Assembly (NCBI RefSeq): GCF_002104765.1
Contig: NZ_NCXM01000034.1
Location: forward strand, 1-63,778
Length of the DNA stretch: 63,778 nucleotides
DNA from: Mycolicibacterium vulneris
GTDB taxonomy: Bacteria; Actinomycetota; Actinomycetes; Mycobacteriales; Mycobacteriaceae
Direction: 5' to 3'
Below the pieces are notes generated by a model, which ran no database searches, was not told where the DNA came from, and saw only the letters and a program-made list of their open reading frames with translations. Made by a program: the position numbers and the translations under genes. Each line of letters opens with the position of its first letter. The stretch's first letter is position 1. Shown piece by piece: positions 25,933 to 34,486 of this stretch.

Positions 25933-26376
25933 ATGAGTGACAGCGCCACCGAGATCACCAACCTCATCTACACCTATGCGCAGCTTCTCGACGGCGGCGA
26001 CCTGGACGGCGTGGCCCGGCTCTTCGAGCACGGCCGCATCTGTGGGGTGGAGGACGGCCCACCAGAGACGGTGTTCGCGGGTTCCACCCGGGTGCGGGAG
26101 ATGTATGACATGGCCACCCGGATCTACGAAGACGGCACCCCGAAGACCAAACACAACACGACCAACGTGCAGCTCTACATCGACGAGGGGGCCGGGACCG
26201 CGCGGAGCACCTCGTATTACTGCGTCACGCAGGCCACCCCGGAGCTGCCGCTGCAGGTCATCGTGACCGGGCATTACAAGGACACGTTTCACCGCGTGGA
26301 CGGAGCCTGGCGCTTCGACAGCCGCACCATGTTCGTCGACCAGGTCGGCGACGTCAGCCAGCATCTGAAGTTCTGA
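25933..26376 (+). CDS. SnoaL/NTF2-like fold protein
   Basis: A 147-residue single-domain protein opening MSDSATEITNLIYTYAQLLD, the usual first helix of SnoaL-like NTF2-fold proteins, followed by an antiparallel sheet ending WRFDSRTMFVDQVGD. Such proteins act as isomerases, dehydratases or small-ligand binding subunits in sterol, polyketide and aromatic catabolism. The ATG at 25933 is preferred over an upstream frame beginning at 25891. It is first in a four-gene plus-strand operon; the sulfotransferase follows after 3 bp. Confidence 0.82.
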   Translation: MSDSATEITNLIYTYAQLLDGGDLDGVARLFEHGRICGVEDGPPETVFAGSTRVREMYDMATRIYEDGTPKTKHNTTNVQLYIDEGAGTARSTSYYCVTQATPELPLQVIVTGHYKDTFHRVDGAWRFDSRTMFVDQVGDVSQHLKF

Positions 26377-26379
26377 CCC

Positions 26380-27585
26380 GTGGCATGCGCGAGCGCGTCC
26401 GACGGCCCGTTCGACCCGGCCGCCGTGCTGGCCGATGCGCAACGCAAGGAAGGCCTCACCGATTGGGGCCCCGGCGAATTCGAGGGCCCGCTGGCCGTGT
26501 TGCTGGCCGACTATGCCCGCGCCGACCTCAACGCCATCGGCGTGCACATCCTGCGCTCGGGCCTCGTGCACAGCCTGAGGATGCGGCTGCGCACGCAGGA
26601 GTGGATCCGCCGGCATCCGGAGATCCTCGACGAGCGGGTGGCCGCGCCGGTCGTCGTCGTCGGGATGATGCGCAGCGGCACCACGCTGCTGCAGCGGCTG
26701 CTGGCCGCCGATCCGCGCTTCGTCTGCGCGTACGGCTGGGAAGTCGTCGAGGCCGCGCCGCGGCTGGACCATCGGTTCACCGAGGCCGCCGATCCACGGA
26801 TCGCGATCAGCGAAGCGCGCGAAGCGAAGTCACGCGAACTGGCGCCCGAATTGTTCTCCATCCACCCGATGTACGCGCGGGAGGCCGAGGAGGAAATCGT
26901 CTTTCTGGCCGATGCGTTCCTGTCGCACGTCCCGGAATCGGGCGCGCACCTGCCCAATTACCGGTCCTGGCTCGACGAGCAGGACTTCTCCCCCGCCTAC
27001 GACTATCTGCACCGCATGCTGCAGTTCCTGCAGTGGCAGAAACGTCAGCGCGGTGTGCAGGGCCGGCGCTGGGTGCTCAAATCGCCTGCACACCTTGGGT
27101 ACCTGGATCTCCTGCGGGCGCAGTTTCCCGACCTGCACATCGTGCACATGCATCGTGACCCGCGTACCACGATCGCCTCGGGGGCCAGCCTCAACGCGAC
27201 CCTGCACGCGATGCACGCCGATATCGTCGACGCGGACCGGGTCGGTGCGCAATGGCTGCAGCGGATGGGCTGGACCAATGATCGGGCGATGACGACCCGC
27301 GCCGGCTGGACCGATGAGGGTGCCGTGGTCACCGACGTCGGATTCGACGAGGCGGTGGCCGACCCGATCGGTCAGGTGGCCCGCGTCTACGACGCCATCA
27401 AGCTGGCGCTGACGGCAGACGCCGAGGAGGCGATGCGGCGCTGGCTGGCGCACCGCCCCCGGGAGCTGCCGCGCCCGCCCTACGGGCTGGAGAACTACGG
27501 ACTACGTCCCGAGCAGGTCGCCGAGCGGTTCACGTTGTACAGCAAGCGTTTTGGACAGCACATCGGAGGAACAGCGCATGCGTGA
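26380..27585 (+). CDS. PAPS-dependent sulfotransferase family protein
   Basis: A 401-residue protein of the large Sulfotransfer_3-type group abundant in mycobacteria. The 5'-phosphosulfate loop is GMMRSGTT (95-102), and the 3'-phosphate site is HRDPRTTIAS with R259 and S267. LKSPAH (233-238) is a further family motif. It would transfer sulfate from PAPS to a hydroxyl or amine on a lipid, sterol or sugar; the acceptor is unknown. The start is GTG at 26380, 3 bp after the NTF2-like gene. The next gene starts 8 bp before this one ends. The operon context with dehydrogenases suggests the acceptor is a redox-processed alcohol. Confidence 0.87.
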   Translation: MACASASDGPFDPAAVLADAQRKEGLTDWGPGEFEGPLAVLLADYARADLNAIGVHILRSGLVHSLRMRLRTQEWIRRHPEILDERVAAPVVVVGMMRSGTTLLQRLLAADPRFVCAYGWEVVEAAPRLDHRFTEAADPRIAISEAREAKSRELAPELFSIHPMYAREAEEEIVFLADAFLSHVPESGAHLPNYRSWLDEQDFSPAYDYLHRMLQFLQWQKRQRGVQGRRWVLKSPAHLGYLDLLRAQFPDLHIVHMHRDPRTTIASGASLNATLHAMHADIVDADRVGAQWLQRMGWTNDRAMTTRAGWTDEGAVVTDVGFDEAVADPIGQVARVYDAIKLALTADAEEAMRRWLAHRPRELPRPPYGLENYGLRPEQVAERFTLYSKRFGQHIGGTAHA

Positions 27586-28822
27586 TGACCCGGTCGCGAC
27601 GGCTTCCCAGCACGAACAGGAGCTGGCGGCCCTCGACCTGATCGAGCACCCCACCGTCAAGGCCGCCTACCGAAGCGTCGCCGAGACCTGGCTGGGCCGG
27701 GCCAAGGCGTCGGACGCGATGCGCGAACGGTTCGACGACGCGTTCGCCGAGGTGATGTTCTCGGCGGCGATGTGGTCGTCCAATCAGGACAAGCTGCGGC
27801 CGAAGGTCAGCTGCATCACCCGGCTCGCGCACCCGGTGGACGGGCGCCGCATCCCCGGATCACGTTGGGGCATCGACAATCCCGACAGCGTGTACCGGGT
27901 GATCCCGATCTCGGGCGACGAGCGCTATGAGATCCACGGCAGGGTCGGCGAACACCGGATGACCGAGAACTACTTTACGCTGTGGGACGCGCACATGGGC
28001 ACCGTCGCCGTGCTCAACGGCCGCACGATGCTCGTCGACTCCGACGGCGGCTACACCATCACGGTCGACGCCAACCCTGCCAACGGCCGGCCCAACCACG
28101 TGCAGACCACGGCGGAAGCCCACGAGTTCTACATCCGCGACGTGCTGCTGGACTGGGGCCGCGACGACCCCAATCATATTGAGGTGCAACGGCTTGGCGG
28201 CCCGCCGGCAACTCCGGCGCGCACACTCGATGAGCAGGCCGAGGCCACCGCGGCGATGATGGACTACTTCGCGAACTTCACCGGCAAGCTCAGCCACGGC
28301 GTCTACAAAATGCCGGCCAACCACTTCAACCTGGCCTGGTCGGCCGACAAGGTCGGCGCGATGCGCAACCAGGTCTACGTCATGGGCCGGTTCGACCTCG
28401 CCCCCGACGAGGCGTTCGTCGTCGACCTGAACGACGGTGGCGCCGAGTACTTCACGGTGCCGCTGAGCAACATCTGGGGCACCACGCTCGATCTCGTCGA
28501 CCGCTCCGGCAGCCTCAACAAGGCGCAGTCGGTGCCCAACGAGGACGGCTCGTACACCTATGTGATCTCACCCGTCGATCCCGGCGTGGCGAACTGGATC
28601 GACTCCGACGGACTGCGGGAGGCCATTTTGACGCTCCGCATGGCGGAGTTCGGCGAGGGCGGTCCGCTGGAAAACCTTGGGGCGCGCGGGCGGGTGATCA
28701 AGCTGGACCGGCTCGACGCCGAGGTGCCGCACCTGCCTCGGGTCGACCAGCAACAGCGGGCAACGGAACTGGCCGAGCGTCGCGAAGCCTATCTGCGCCG
28801 CCTGCCGGAAGGGACGATCTGA
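27578..28822 (+). CDS. Conserved hypothetical protein, possibly DUF1214-like
   Basis: A 414-residue soluble protein I do not recognise with confidence. The stretch ENYFTLWDAHMGTVAVL through DGGYTITVDANPANG and HEFYIRDVLLDWG recalls the DUF1214 domain, with a poorly conserved N-terminal half. No signal peptide, membrane segment or catalytic signature is evident. The ATG at 27578 has CGGAGGA in front, which fixes the start over an upstream GTG-type extension. It overlaps the sulfotransferase by 8 bp and is followed after 2 bp by an SDR, so it is probably translated with both. Its role is likely tied to the same substrate. Confidence 0.65.
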   Translation: MRDDPVATASQHEQELAALDLIEHPTVKAAYRSVAETWLGRAKASDAMRERFDDAFAEVMFSAAMWSSNQDKLRPKVSCITRLAHPVDGRRIPGSRWGIDNPDSVYRVIPISGDERYEIHGRVGEHRMTENYFTLWDAHMGTVAVLNGRTMLVDSDGGYTITVDANPANGRPNHVQTTAEAHEFYIRDVLLDWGRDDPNHIEVQRLGGPPATPARTLDEQAEATAAMMDYFANFTGKLSHGVYKMPANHFNLAWSADKVGAMRNQVYVMGRFDLAPDEAFVVDLNDGGAEYFTVPLSNIWGTTLDLVDRSGSLNKAQSVPNEDGSYTYVISPVDPGVANWIDSDGLREAILTLRMAEFGEGGPLENLGARGRVIKLDRLDAEVPHLPRVDQQQRATELAERREAYLRRLPEGTI

Positions 28823-28824
28823 CG

Positions 28825-29655
28825 ATGGCGCGCTGGCTGATCACGGGATGCTCCACCGGCTTCGGTCGCGAGATCGCGCGCGCCGCGCTGCAAGCCGGCC
28901 ACAGCGTGGTGGTGACCGCGCGGCGGGCCGAGGCGGTGCAGGACATCGCCGACGAGTTCGGGGATCGGGCCGTGGCGGTGGCCCTCGACGTGACCGACGC
29001 CGCCCAGATCACCGCGGCCGTGTCGGTGGCCGACGAGGCGTTCGGCGGAATCGACATCCTGGTCAACAACGCCGGCCACGGCTACCTGTCCTCGGTCGAA
29101 GAGGGCGAGGACGCCGAGGTCCGAAAGCTGTTCGACGTCAACTACTTCGGTGCCGTCGATATGATCAAGGCGGTGCTGCCGGCGATGCGCGCCCGCGGGT
29201 CGGGGCACATCATCAACATCTCCTCGATGACCGGTCTGGTGGCCAACCCGCCCAACGCCTACTACTCGTCGACCAAGTTCGCGCTGGAGGCGGTGACCGA
29301 GGCGCTGGCCGCCGAGGTGCGCCCGCTGGGCATCAAGGTGACCGCGATCGAGCCGGGCGCGTTCCGCACCGACTGGGCGACGCGGTCGATGAAGGAATCC
29401 GGGCGCCCGATCTCCGACTACGCCGACGTCGCCGCGCGCAAGGACCTGATCAAGCAGTTCGCCGATCACCTGCCCGGCGACCCGAAGAAGGTGGCCGACG
29501 CGGTGCTCATGGTGACCACGCTCGACGAGCCGCCACTGCGGCTGCTGCTGGGCCGTGACGTGCTGAAGGCCATGCGGGACAAGATCACTGCGATGTCGGC
29601 GTCGATCGAGGAGTGGAAGGCCGTCACGAAGGACGTCAATTTCGCGGACTCATGA
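28825..29655 (+). CDS. Short-chain dehydrogenase/reductase
   Basis: A 276-residue classical SDR with TGCSTGFG (7-14), NNAG at 81-84, S133/S134 and the active-site pair Y147/K151 (YYSSTK). Arg33/Arg34 after the second strand suggest NADP preference. It ends the plus-strand operon NTF2-like gene-sulfotransferase-hypothetical-SDR. It may oxidise or reduce the alcohol group processed by that operon. The stop is about 30 bp from the convergent quinone oxidoreductase gene. Confidence 0.88.
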   Translation: MARWLITGCSTGFGREIARAALQAGHSVVVTARRAEAVQDIADEFGDRAVAVALDVTDAAQITAAVSVADEAFGGIDILVNNAGHGYLSSVEEGEDAEVRKLFDVNYFGAVDMIKAVLPAMRARGSGHIINISSMTGLVANPPNAYYSSTKFALEAVTEALAAEVRPLGIKVTAIEPGAFRTDWATRSMKESGRPISDYADVAARKDLIKQFADHLPGDPKKVADAVLMVTTLDEPPLRLLLGRDVLKAMRDKITAMSASIEEWKAVTKDVNFADS

Positions 29656-29686
29656 CGCCACTTGCCGCCCGACTATGGGGCGGCTG

Positions 29687-30616
29687 TCAGTCCCGCACGA
29701 TGAGGACCGTCTTGCCGGCGCGCGTGCCGATGTCGCGGCTTTCATACGCTTCCCGGCCGTCGTCGAGGCCGAACGTCTGGGCGATCGCGACGTGCAGCCG
29801 GTCGCTGTCCACCAGCGCGGCGAGTTCGTCGAGCTGATCGCGATTCGGCGTGACGATGAAGAAGGTTGCGGTGAAGCCGAACTCGTCGGCCCTGCCGGCC
29901 GGAGGCGGCGCCGGCAAGGTGACCAACCGCCCGCCGCGGCGCAGCACGCCGAACAACCGCTCCAGCGTCTGGCCGCCGACCGTGTCGATGACGGCGTCGT
30001 AACCGGCGCCGGGTTCGTCGAATGCCTCGGTGCGCACGTCGATCACGCGCTGCGCGCCGCACCCGCGCAGGAGATTGGCGGTGTCGCTGCGCACGGTCGC
30101 GGTGACCCGGGCGCCCAGCATCGCGGCCAACTGAACCGTCAACAGCCCCACTCCCCCGGCGCCTCCGGTCACCAGGACGGTCTCTCCCGGTTGCACCGCG
30201 GCGTGGTCGACCAACGCCTGCAGGGCGGTCAGGCCGGCCAGCGGCAGCGCGGCGGCGACGGCGTGCGACACCGTCGACGGCTTGGTGGCCAGGTCGGCCG
30301 CGGGTACCGCGACGAAATCGGCCGCGGCACCGTCGCGGTCGAATCCGATCAACCCGTACACCTCGGCGCCGGGCTCGAAATCCGTGACGTCGGCGGCAAC
30401 CGCCTTGACGACGCCCGACACCTCGTGTGACGGGATCACCGGGATGCGGCTGGCCCCGTCGCGGATCCAGGTCTCGTCCCACGTCAGCTCGTCGAAGGTG
30501 ATCCCGGCCGCGTGCACGGCCACCAAGACCTCGCCCGCTGCCGGCACCGGGATCGGCGCCCGTTCGAGCACCAGCTGCTCCGGGCCACCCCGCCGGTGCG
30601 CCCGCAGCGCGGTCAT
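29687..30616 (-). CDS. Zinc-independent quinone oxidoreductase-like MDR protein
   Basis: A 309-residue medium-chain dehydrogenase/reductase. It has the GroES-like N-terminal domain and the Rossmann motif TGGAGGVGLLTVQLA, typical of quinone oxidoreductase (QOR) enzymes that bind NADPH without zinc. No zinc-ligand cysteines are seen. The ATG at 30614-30616 lies 5 bp past the ung stop; a GTG at 30623-30625 overlapping that stop (GTGA) is an equally good start. It borders the accessory cluster and is co-directional with ung. Confidence 0.87.
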   Translation of the reverse strand: MTALRAHRRGGPEQLVLERAPIPVPAAGEVLVAVHAAGITFDELTWDETWIRDGASRIPVIPSHEVSGVVKAVAADVTDFEPGAEVYGLIGFDRDGAAADFVAVPAADLATKPSTVSHAVAAALPLAGLTALQALVDHAAVQPGETVLVTGGAGGVGLLTVQLAAMLGARVTATVRSDTANLLRGCGAQRVIDVRTEAFDEPGAGYDAVIDTVGGQTLERLFGVLRRGGRLVTLPAPPPAGRADEFGFTATFFIVTPNRDQLDELAALVDSDRLHVAIAQTFGLDDGREAYESRDIGTRAGKTVLIVRD

Positions 30617-30621
30617 CTCGC

Positions 30622-31308
30622 TCACGGCAGAAGCCAATCGATCGGGTCGGCGCCCATCCCGGCCAGCAGGTCGTTGGCGCGGCTGAACGGGCGCGAACCG
30701 AAGAACCCGCGCGACGCCGACAGCGGTGACGGATGCGGCGACTCGATGGCTACGCAATTTCCTTGGGCGAGAATCGGTTTGAGTGTCGATGCGTCGCGAC
30801 CCCACAGGATCGCCACCAGCGGACGCGACCGCTCCGTCAGCGCCCGGATGGCGCATTCGGTCACCGCCTCCCACCCCTTGCCGCGGTGCGAGGCGGGATT
30901 ACTGGGGCGCACCGTCAGCACCCTGTTCAGCAGCAGCACGCCGCGCTGCGCCCAGGGTGTCAGGTCACCGCACGAGGGTGGCGGATGGCCCAGGTCCGCG
31001 GTGTACTCCTGAAAGATGTTGGCCAGACTGCGCGGCAGCGGCCGCACCTCGGGCGCCACCGAAAAGCTCAGCCCCACAGCGTGTCCGGGCGTCGGATACG
31101 GGTCCTGCCCGACAATCAACACCCTCACATCGTCGAAGGGATAGGTGAAGGCGCGCAACACATTCGGCCCCGCCGGCAGATACCTGCGCCCGGCCGCGAT
31201 CTCGGCCCGCAGGAATTGCCCCATCTCGGCCACCTGGTCGGACACCGGCTTCAGCGCACTCGCCCAGCCAGGCTCGACCAGTTCACCCAACGGACGCGCG
31301 GTCATCAT
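30622..31308 (-). CDS. ung: Uracil-DNA glycosylase
   Basis: A 228-residue family-1 UNG that removes uracil from DNA. The water-activating motif GQDPYPTPGHAVG is present, and the C-terminal HPSPLSA motif supplies the catalytic histidine. It corresponds to Rv2976c. The ATG is at 31306-31308; thiL lies upstream with 38 bp between them, a likely operon thiL-ung as in M. tuberculosis. Confidence 0.97.
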   Translation of the reverse strand: MMTARPLGELVEPGWASALKPVSDQVAEMGQFLRAEIAAGRRYLPAGPNVLRAFTYPFDDVRVLIVGQDPYPTPGHAVGLSFSVAPEVRPLPRSLANIFQEYTADLGHPPPSCGDLTPWAQRGVLLLNRVLTVRPSNPASHRGKGWEAVTECAIRALTERSRPLVAILWGRDASTLKPILAQGNCVAIESPHPSPLSASRGFFGSRPFSRANDLLAGMGADPIDWLLP

Positions 31309-31346
31309 CGGCTCTTCGCGATCGCGTAAACGGTCACCGCGTCACC

Positions 31347-32309
31347 CTAATACGACTGCCAGCCGGCGTAGCCGCTCCACTCCTGATCGTCGACCAGCAC
31401 CCGGGCCGGCCCGTGGAGCACCCGCCCGATGATGCGCCATCCGGCCGGCGCCGGACCGGCGAAACACGCCACCAGCGCGTGGTCCTCCCCACCGCCCAGC
31501 ACCCAATGCCAGGGATCGGCGCCGACAGCGGCCGCGGCGGCGGAAAGCGCGTCGCGGTCCCCTGCCAGCGCCGCCGTGGACAGATCCATGCCCACCCCCG
31601 ACGCCTCGGCGACATGACGCAGGTCGGCGATCAGGCCGTCGGAGATGTCGATCATCGCCTGCGCGCCGCCGGCCGCGGCCACCGCTCCCTGACCGTAGGG
31701 CGGCCGCGGCACCGCATGCCGGCGCCGCAGCTCATCGAAGCCGTCAATGCCGTTGCCCCACAGGTCGAATCCCGCGGCCGAGCGGCCCAGCTCCCCGGCA
31801 ACGGCGATCAGCCCACCCGGCTTCGCGCCCGAGCGCCGCACCGGCGCACGCCCCTCCGGGTCGCCCAGCACCGTGACCGAGATGACCCACTGCGGGCAGT
31901 GGACCAGGTCACCGCCGGCGATCCCGGCACCGATCCGCCGCGCCTCGTCCCACATCCCGTCGACCAGGGCGTCCACCTTCGCCGCGGGCGTGTCCCCGGG
32001 CGCGCCGAACGCGACCACGAAGGCCGTCGGCCGCCCGCCCATCGCCTCGATATCCGCGGCGTTCTGCGCGATCGCCTTGCGCCCGATGTCGTGCGGCGTC
32101 GACCAGTCCAGCCGGAAGTGCCGATCCTGCACCAGCATGTCGGTCGACACCAGGACGCGGCCGTCACGCGACGACACCACCGCTGCATCGTCCCCCGGCC
32201 CGAGCTCGACCGCGGCGGGCTGCTCGCGACCCCGCACCAGGCGATCGATCACGGCGAACTCACCGAGTTGCTGCAGCGACTCGCCCGATTCGTCTTGCAC
32301 GCCACCCAC
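31347..32309 (-). CDS. thiL: Thiamine-monophosphate kinase
   Basis: A 320-residue ThiL that phosphorylates thiamine monophosphate to the diphosphate cofactor. Typical motifs are GPGDDAAVV near residue 40, STDMLVQDRHF, and the central GGDLVHCP. It corresponds to Rv2977c. The probable start is GTG (32307-32309), with a second GTG three codons in. In M. tuberculosis an IS-type region follows before the DUF3515 gene; that is missing here, leaving a 108-bp divergent gap. Confidence 0.94.
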   Translation of the reverse strand: MGGVQDESGESLQQLGEFAVIDRLVRGREQPAAVELGPGDDAAVVSSRDGRVLVSTDMLVQDRHFRLDWSTPHDIGRKAIAQNAADIEAMGGRPTAFVVAFGAPGDTPAAKVDALVDGMWDEARRIGAGIAGGDLVHCPQWVISVTVLGDPEGRAPVRRSGAKPGGLIAVAGELGRSAAGFDLWGNGIDGFDELRRRHAVPRPPYGQGAVAAAGGAQAMIDISDGLIADLRHVAEASGVGMDLSTAALAGDRDALSAAAAAVGADPWHWVLGGGEDHALVACFAGPAPAGWRIIGRVLHGPARVLVDDQEWSGYAGWQSY

Positions 32310-32417
32310 GATAGGGCTCGAACCCGGGGGCTACGCGGACCCGTTTCGGCCCGAGAATAAATTGGCACCCGGGTAAACGAAGGCGATAGTGGTTAGCGGG
32401 ACAAGGAGGTACGGGCG

Positions 32418-32978
32418 GTGGCAGCCGAATCGGACGCCGATGCCGGGCCGCCGCGCGCGCTGATCATCGCCGCGATCGCGCTGGCCGTCGCGACGATCGG
32501 CGTGATCCTGGGCATCGCGGCCACCCGCGAGGCACCCCCGCGTTCGGTGGCCGTTCCCGCGGTCCCGGCGCCGCAGGCCGACGGCTCCGCGTGCCGGGCG
32601 CTGATGGGCGCGCTGCCGCAGCGGCTCGGGGATTACCAGCGCGCACCCCTCGAGCAGCCGGCCCCCCGGGGCGCCGCCGCCTGGCGCAGCGGACCGGACA
32701 GTGACCCGGTGGTGCTGCGCTGCGGGCTGGACCGCCCGGCCGAGTTCGTCCTCGGCTCCCCGATCCAGGTCGTCGACCGGGTGCAGTGGTTCCAGGTGCG
32801 TGCCGAACAGCAGTCCGCCGGGGACGCGGGCAGATCCACCTGGTACGCGGTGGACCGCGGAACCTATGTGGCGCTCACGCTGCCGACCGGGTCGGGCCCG
32901 ACGCCGATCCAGCGGCTATCCGAGGTGATCGACCACAGCATCCCGGCGGCACCCATCGACCCGGGCCAGCCGCGTTAG
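32418..32978 (+). CDS. DUF3515 membrane protein (Rv2980-like)
   Basis: A 186-residue protein with one N-terminal membrane segment (about 14-35) and an extracytoplasmic domain with two cysteines, CRALMG and LRCGL, that could pair. It matches the actinobacterial DUF3515 family; function is unknown. The GTG start has AAGGAGG upstream (32404-32410). The TAG stop is followed directly by a repeat array that ends at the ddl stop. Confidence 0.87.
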   Translation: MAAESDADAGPPRALIIAAIALAVATIGVILGIAATREAPPRSVAVPAVPAPQADGSACRALMGALPQRLGDYQRAPLEQPAPRGAAAWRSGPDSDPVVLRCGLDRPAEFVLGSPIQVVDRVQWFQVRAEQQSAGDAGRSTWYAVDRGTYVALTLPTGSGPTPIQRLSEVIDHSIPAAPIDPGQPR

Positions 32979-32986
32979 CAGCGCTG

Positions 32987-33265
32987 GGTACAGGTGGCGA
33001 CCCGCCGCGCCCGGCTACGCCGCGCTTGCGATCGCCACTAGCTCCAATGGTGGCGACCCGCCGCGCCCGGCTACGCCGCGCTTGCGATCGCCACTAGCTC
33101 CAATGGTGGCGACCCGCCGCGCCCGGCTGCGCCGCGCTTGCGATCGCCACTAGCTCCAATGGTGGCGACCCGCCGCGCCCGGCTACGCCGCGCTTGCGAT
33201 CGCCACTAGCTCCAATGGTGGCGACCCGCCGCGCCCGGCTGCGCCGCGCTTGCGATCGCCACTAG
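32987..33265. repeat. 56-bp tandem repeat array, five units (array 3)
   Basis: TAG marks recur at 33039, 33095, 33151, 33207 and 33263, an exact 56-bp period. Units contain CCCGGCTACGCCGCGCTTGC; the third and fifth have CTGCGCC instead of CTACGCC. GTGGCGA and TCGCCAC near the unit ends are perfectly complementary. The final CTA (33262-33264) is the stop of ddl read on the minus strand. The first unit is degenerate at its outer end. Confidence 0.95.
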
Positions 33266-34407
33266 CGCAGGCCGACGCCGCGGGCCCGCGCGGTCTCGAC
33301 CATCGTCGCCAGCAGGGTCGCGTAATCCACGCCGCTGGCCGCCCACATCCGCGGGTACATCGAGATCGTGGTGAATCCCGGCATGGTGTTGATCTCGTTG
33401 AGCACCGGGCCGTCTTCGGTGAGGAAGAAGTCCACCCGGGCCAGCCCCTGGCAGTCGATGGCCCGGAACGCCCGGACCGCCAATCGGCGTACGGTGTCGG
33501 CGATTTCGTCGTCCACCTTGGCGGGCACATCCAATTCGGCCGCGTCGTCGAGGTATTTGGTGGAGAAGTCGTAGAACGAATCCTCGCGACCGCGCACCCC
33601 GGCCACCCGGATCTCGCCCAGCGTGCTGGCTTCGACTGTGCCGTCTGGCATTTCGAGCACACCGCATTCCAGCTCACGGCCGACGATCGCCGCCTCGACA
33701 ATAACTTTGGGGTCGTGGCGGCGGGCTGCGGCGACCGCGCCGTCGAGCTGATCCCAGCTCGATACCCGGCTCACACCGATCGAGGAGCCGCCCCGCGCGG
33801 GTTTGACGAACACCGGCAGACCCAGCCGCTCGCACTCCTCGGGGCGCAGCCTGGAACGCGACGGGCGCAGCACCGCGTAGTCGCCGACCGGCAATCCTTC
33901 GGCGGTGAAAAGCTTCTTGGTGAACTCCTTGTCCATGCCGGCGGCGCTGGCCAGCACGCCGGCCCCCACATACGGCACACCGGCGAGTTCCAGCAGACCC
34001 TGAATGGTGCCGTCCTCGCCGTAGGGACCGTGCAGCACCGGAAAGACCACGTCGACCGACGCCAGCACCTCACTGGCGCCCTGTACCAGCGACACCAGCT
34101 GGCCGCTGCGCCGGGGATCGGCCGGCAGCGCCAATTCGGTGCCTGATTCGGCGGTCACCTCGGGCAGTTGGCGGTTGGTGATCGCCAGCGCGGCGGGGTC
34201 GCCGTCGGTGAGCACCCACGAACCTTGCGGGGTGATGCCGATCGCGACCACGTCGAACCGCTCCGGGTCCAGGTTGCGCAGAATGCTGCCCGCCGAGACG
34301 CACGAGATGGCGTGTTCGTTGCTGCGCCCGCCGAAAACGACGGCGACGCGTACCCGATCGCCACCCCGAGCGCTGGGGTGCGGCGTCGACCGCTCGCTGG
34401 CATTCAC
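33262..34407 (-). CDS. ddlA: D-alanine--D-alanine ligase
   Basis: A 381-residue ATP-grasp ligase that makes the D-Ala-D-Ala dipeptide for peptidoglycan. Motifs include VVFGGRSNEHAISCVSAGS at the N-terminus and the magnesium/ATP loop DGPVLNEINTMPGFT at the C-terminus. It corresponds to Rv2981c, the target of D-cycloserine. The start is GTG (34405-34407). Its TAG stop lies in the last unit of the repeat array, as seen for smc and rpmB. Confidence 0.96.
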   Translation of the reverse strand: MNASERSTPHPSARGGDRVRVAVVFGGRSNEHAISCVSAGSILRNLDPERFDVVAIGITPQGSWVLTDGDPAALAITNRQLPEVTAESGTELALPADPRRSGQLVSLVQGASEVLASVDVVFPVLHGPYGEDGTIQGLLELAGVPYVGAGVLASAAGMDKEFTKKLFTAEGLPVGDYAVLRPSRSRLRPEECERLGLPVFVKPARGGSSIGVSRVSSWDQLDGAVAAARRHDPKVIVEAAIVGRELECGVLEMPDGTVEASTLGEIRVAGVRGREDSFYDFSTKYLDDAAELDVPAKVDDEIADTVRRLAVRAFRAIDCQGLARVDFFLTEDGPVLNEINTMPGFTTISMYPRMWAASGVDYATLLATMVETARARGVGLR

Positions 34408-34486
34408 AATCTCAAGAGGCTACCGGGTGGCAGCCGAACCGGTCGGGTGGCGGGCGTTTGCCTGGCCTTTCCAACTTCGGCGTCGG

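Noticed and set aside
24945..25967. Extension of the mycofactocin-type SDR to a 614-residue fusion
   Set aside because: The upstream part is the second SDR gene read out of frame; the 273-residue form starts at a normal SDR N-terminus.
31413..32360. Large frame opposite thiL
   Set aside because: Antisense to thiL, which has all its motifs.
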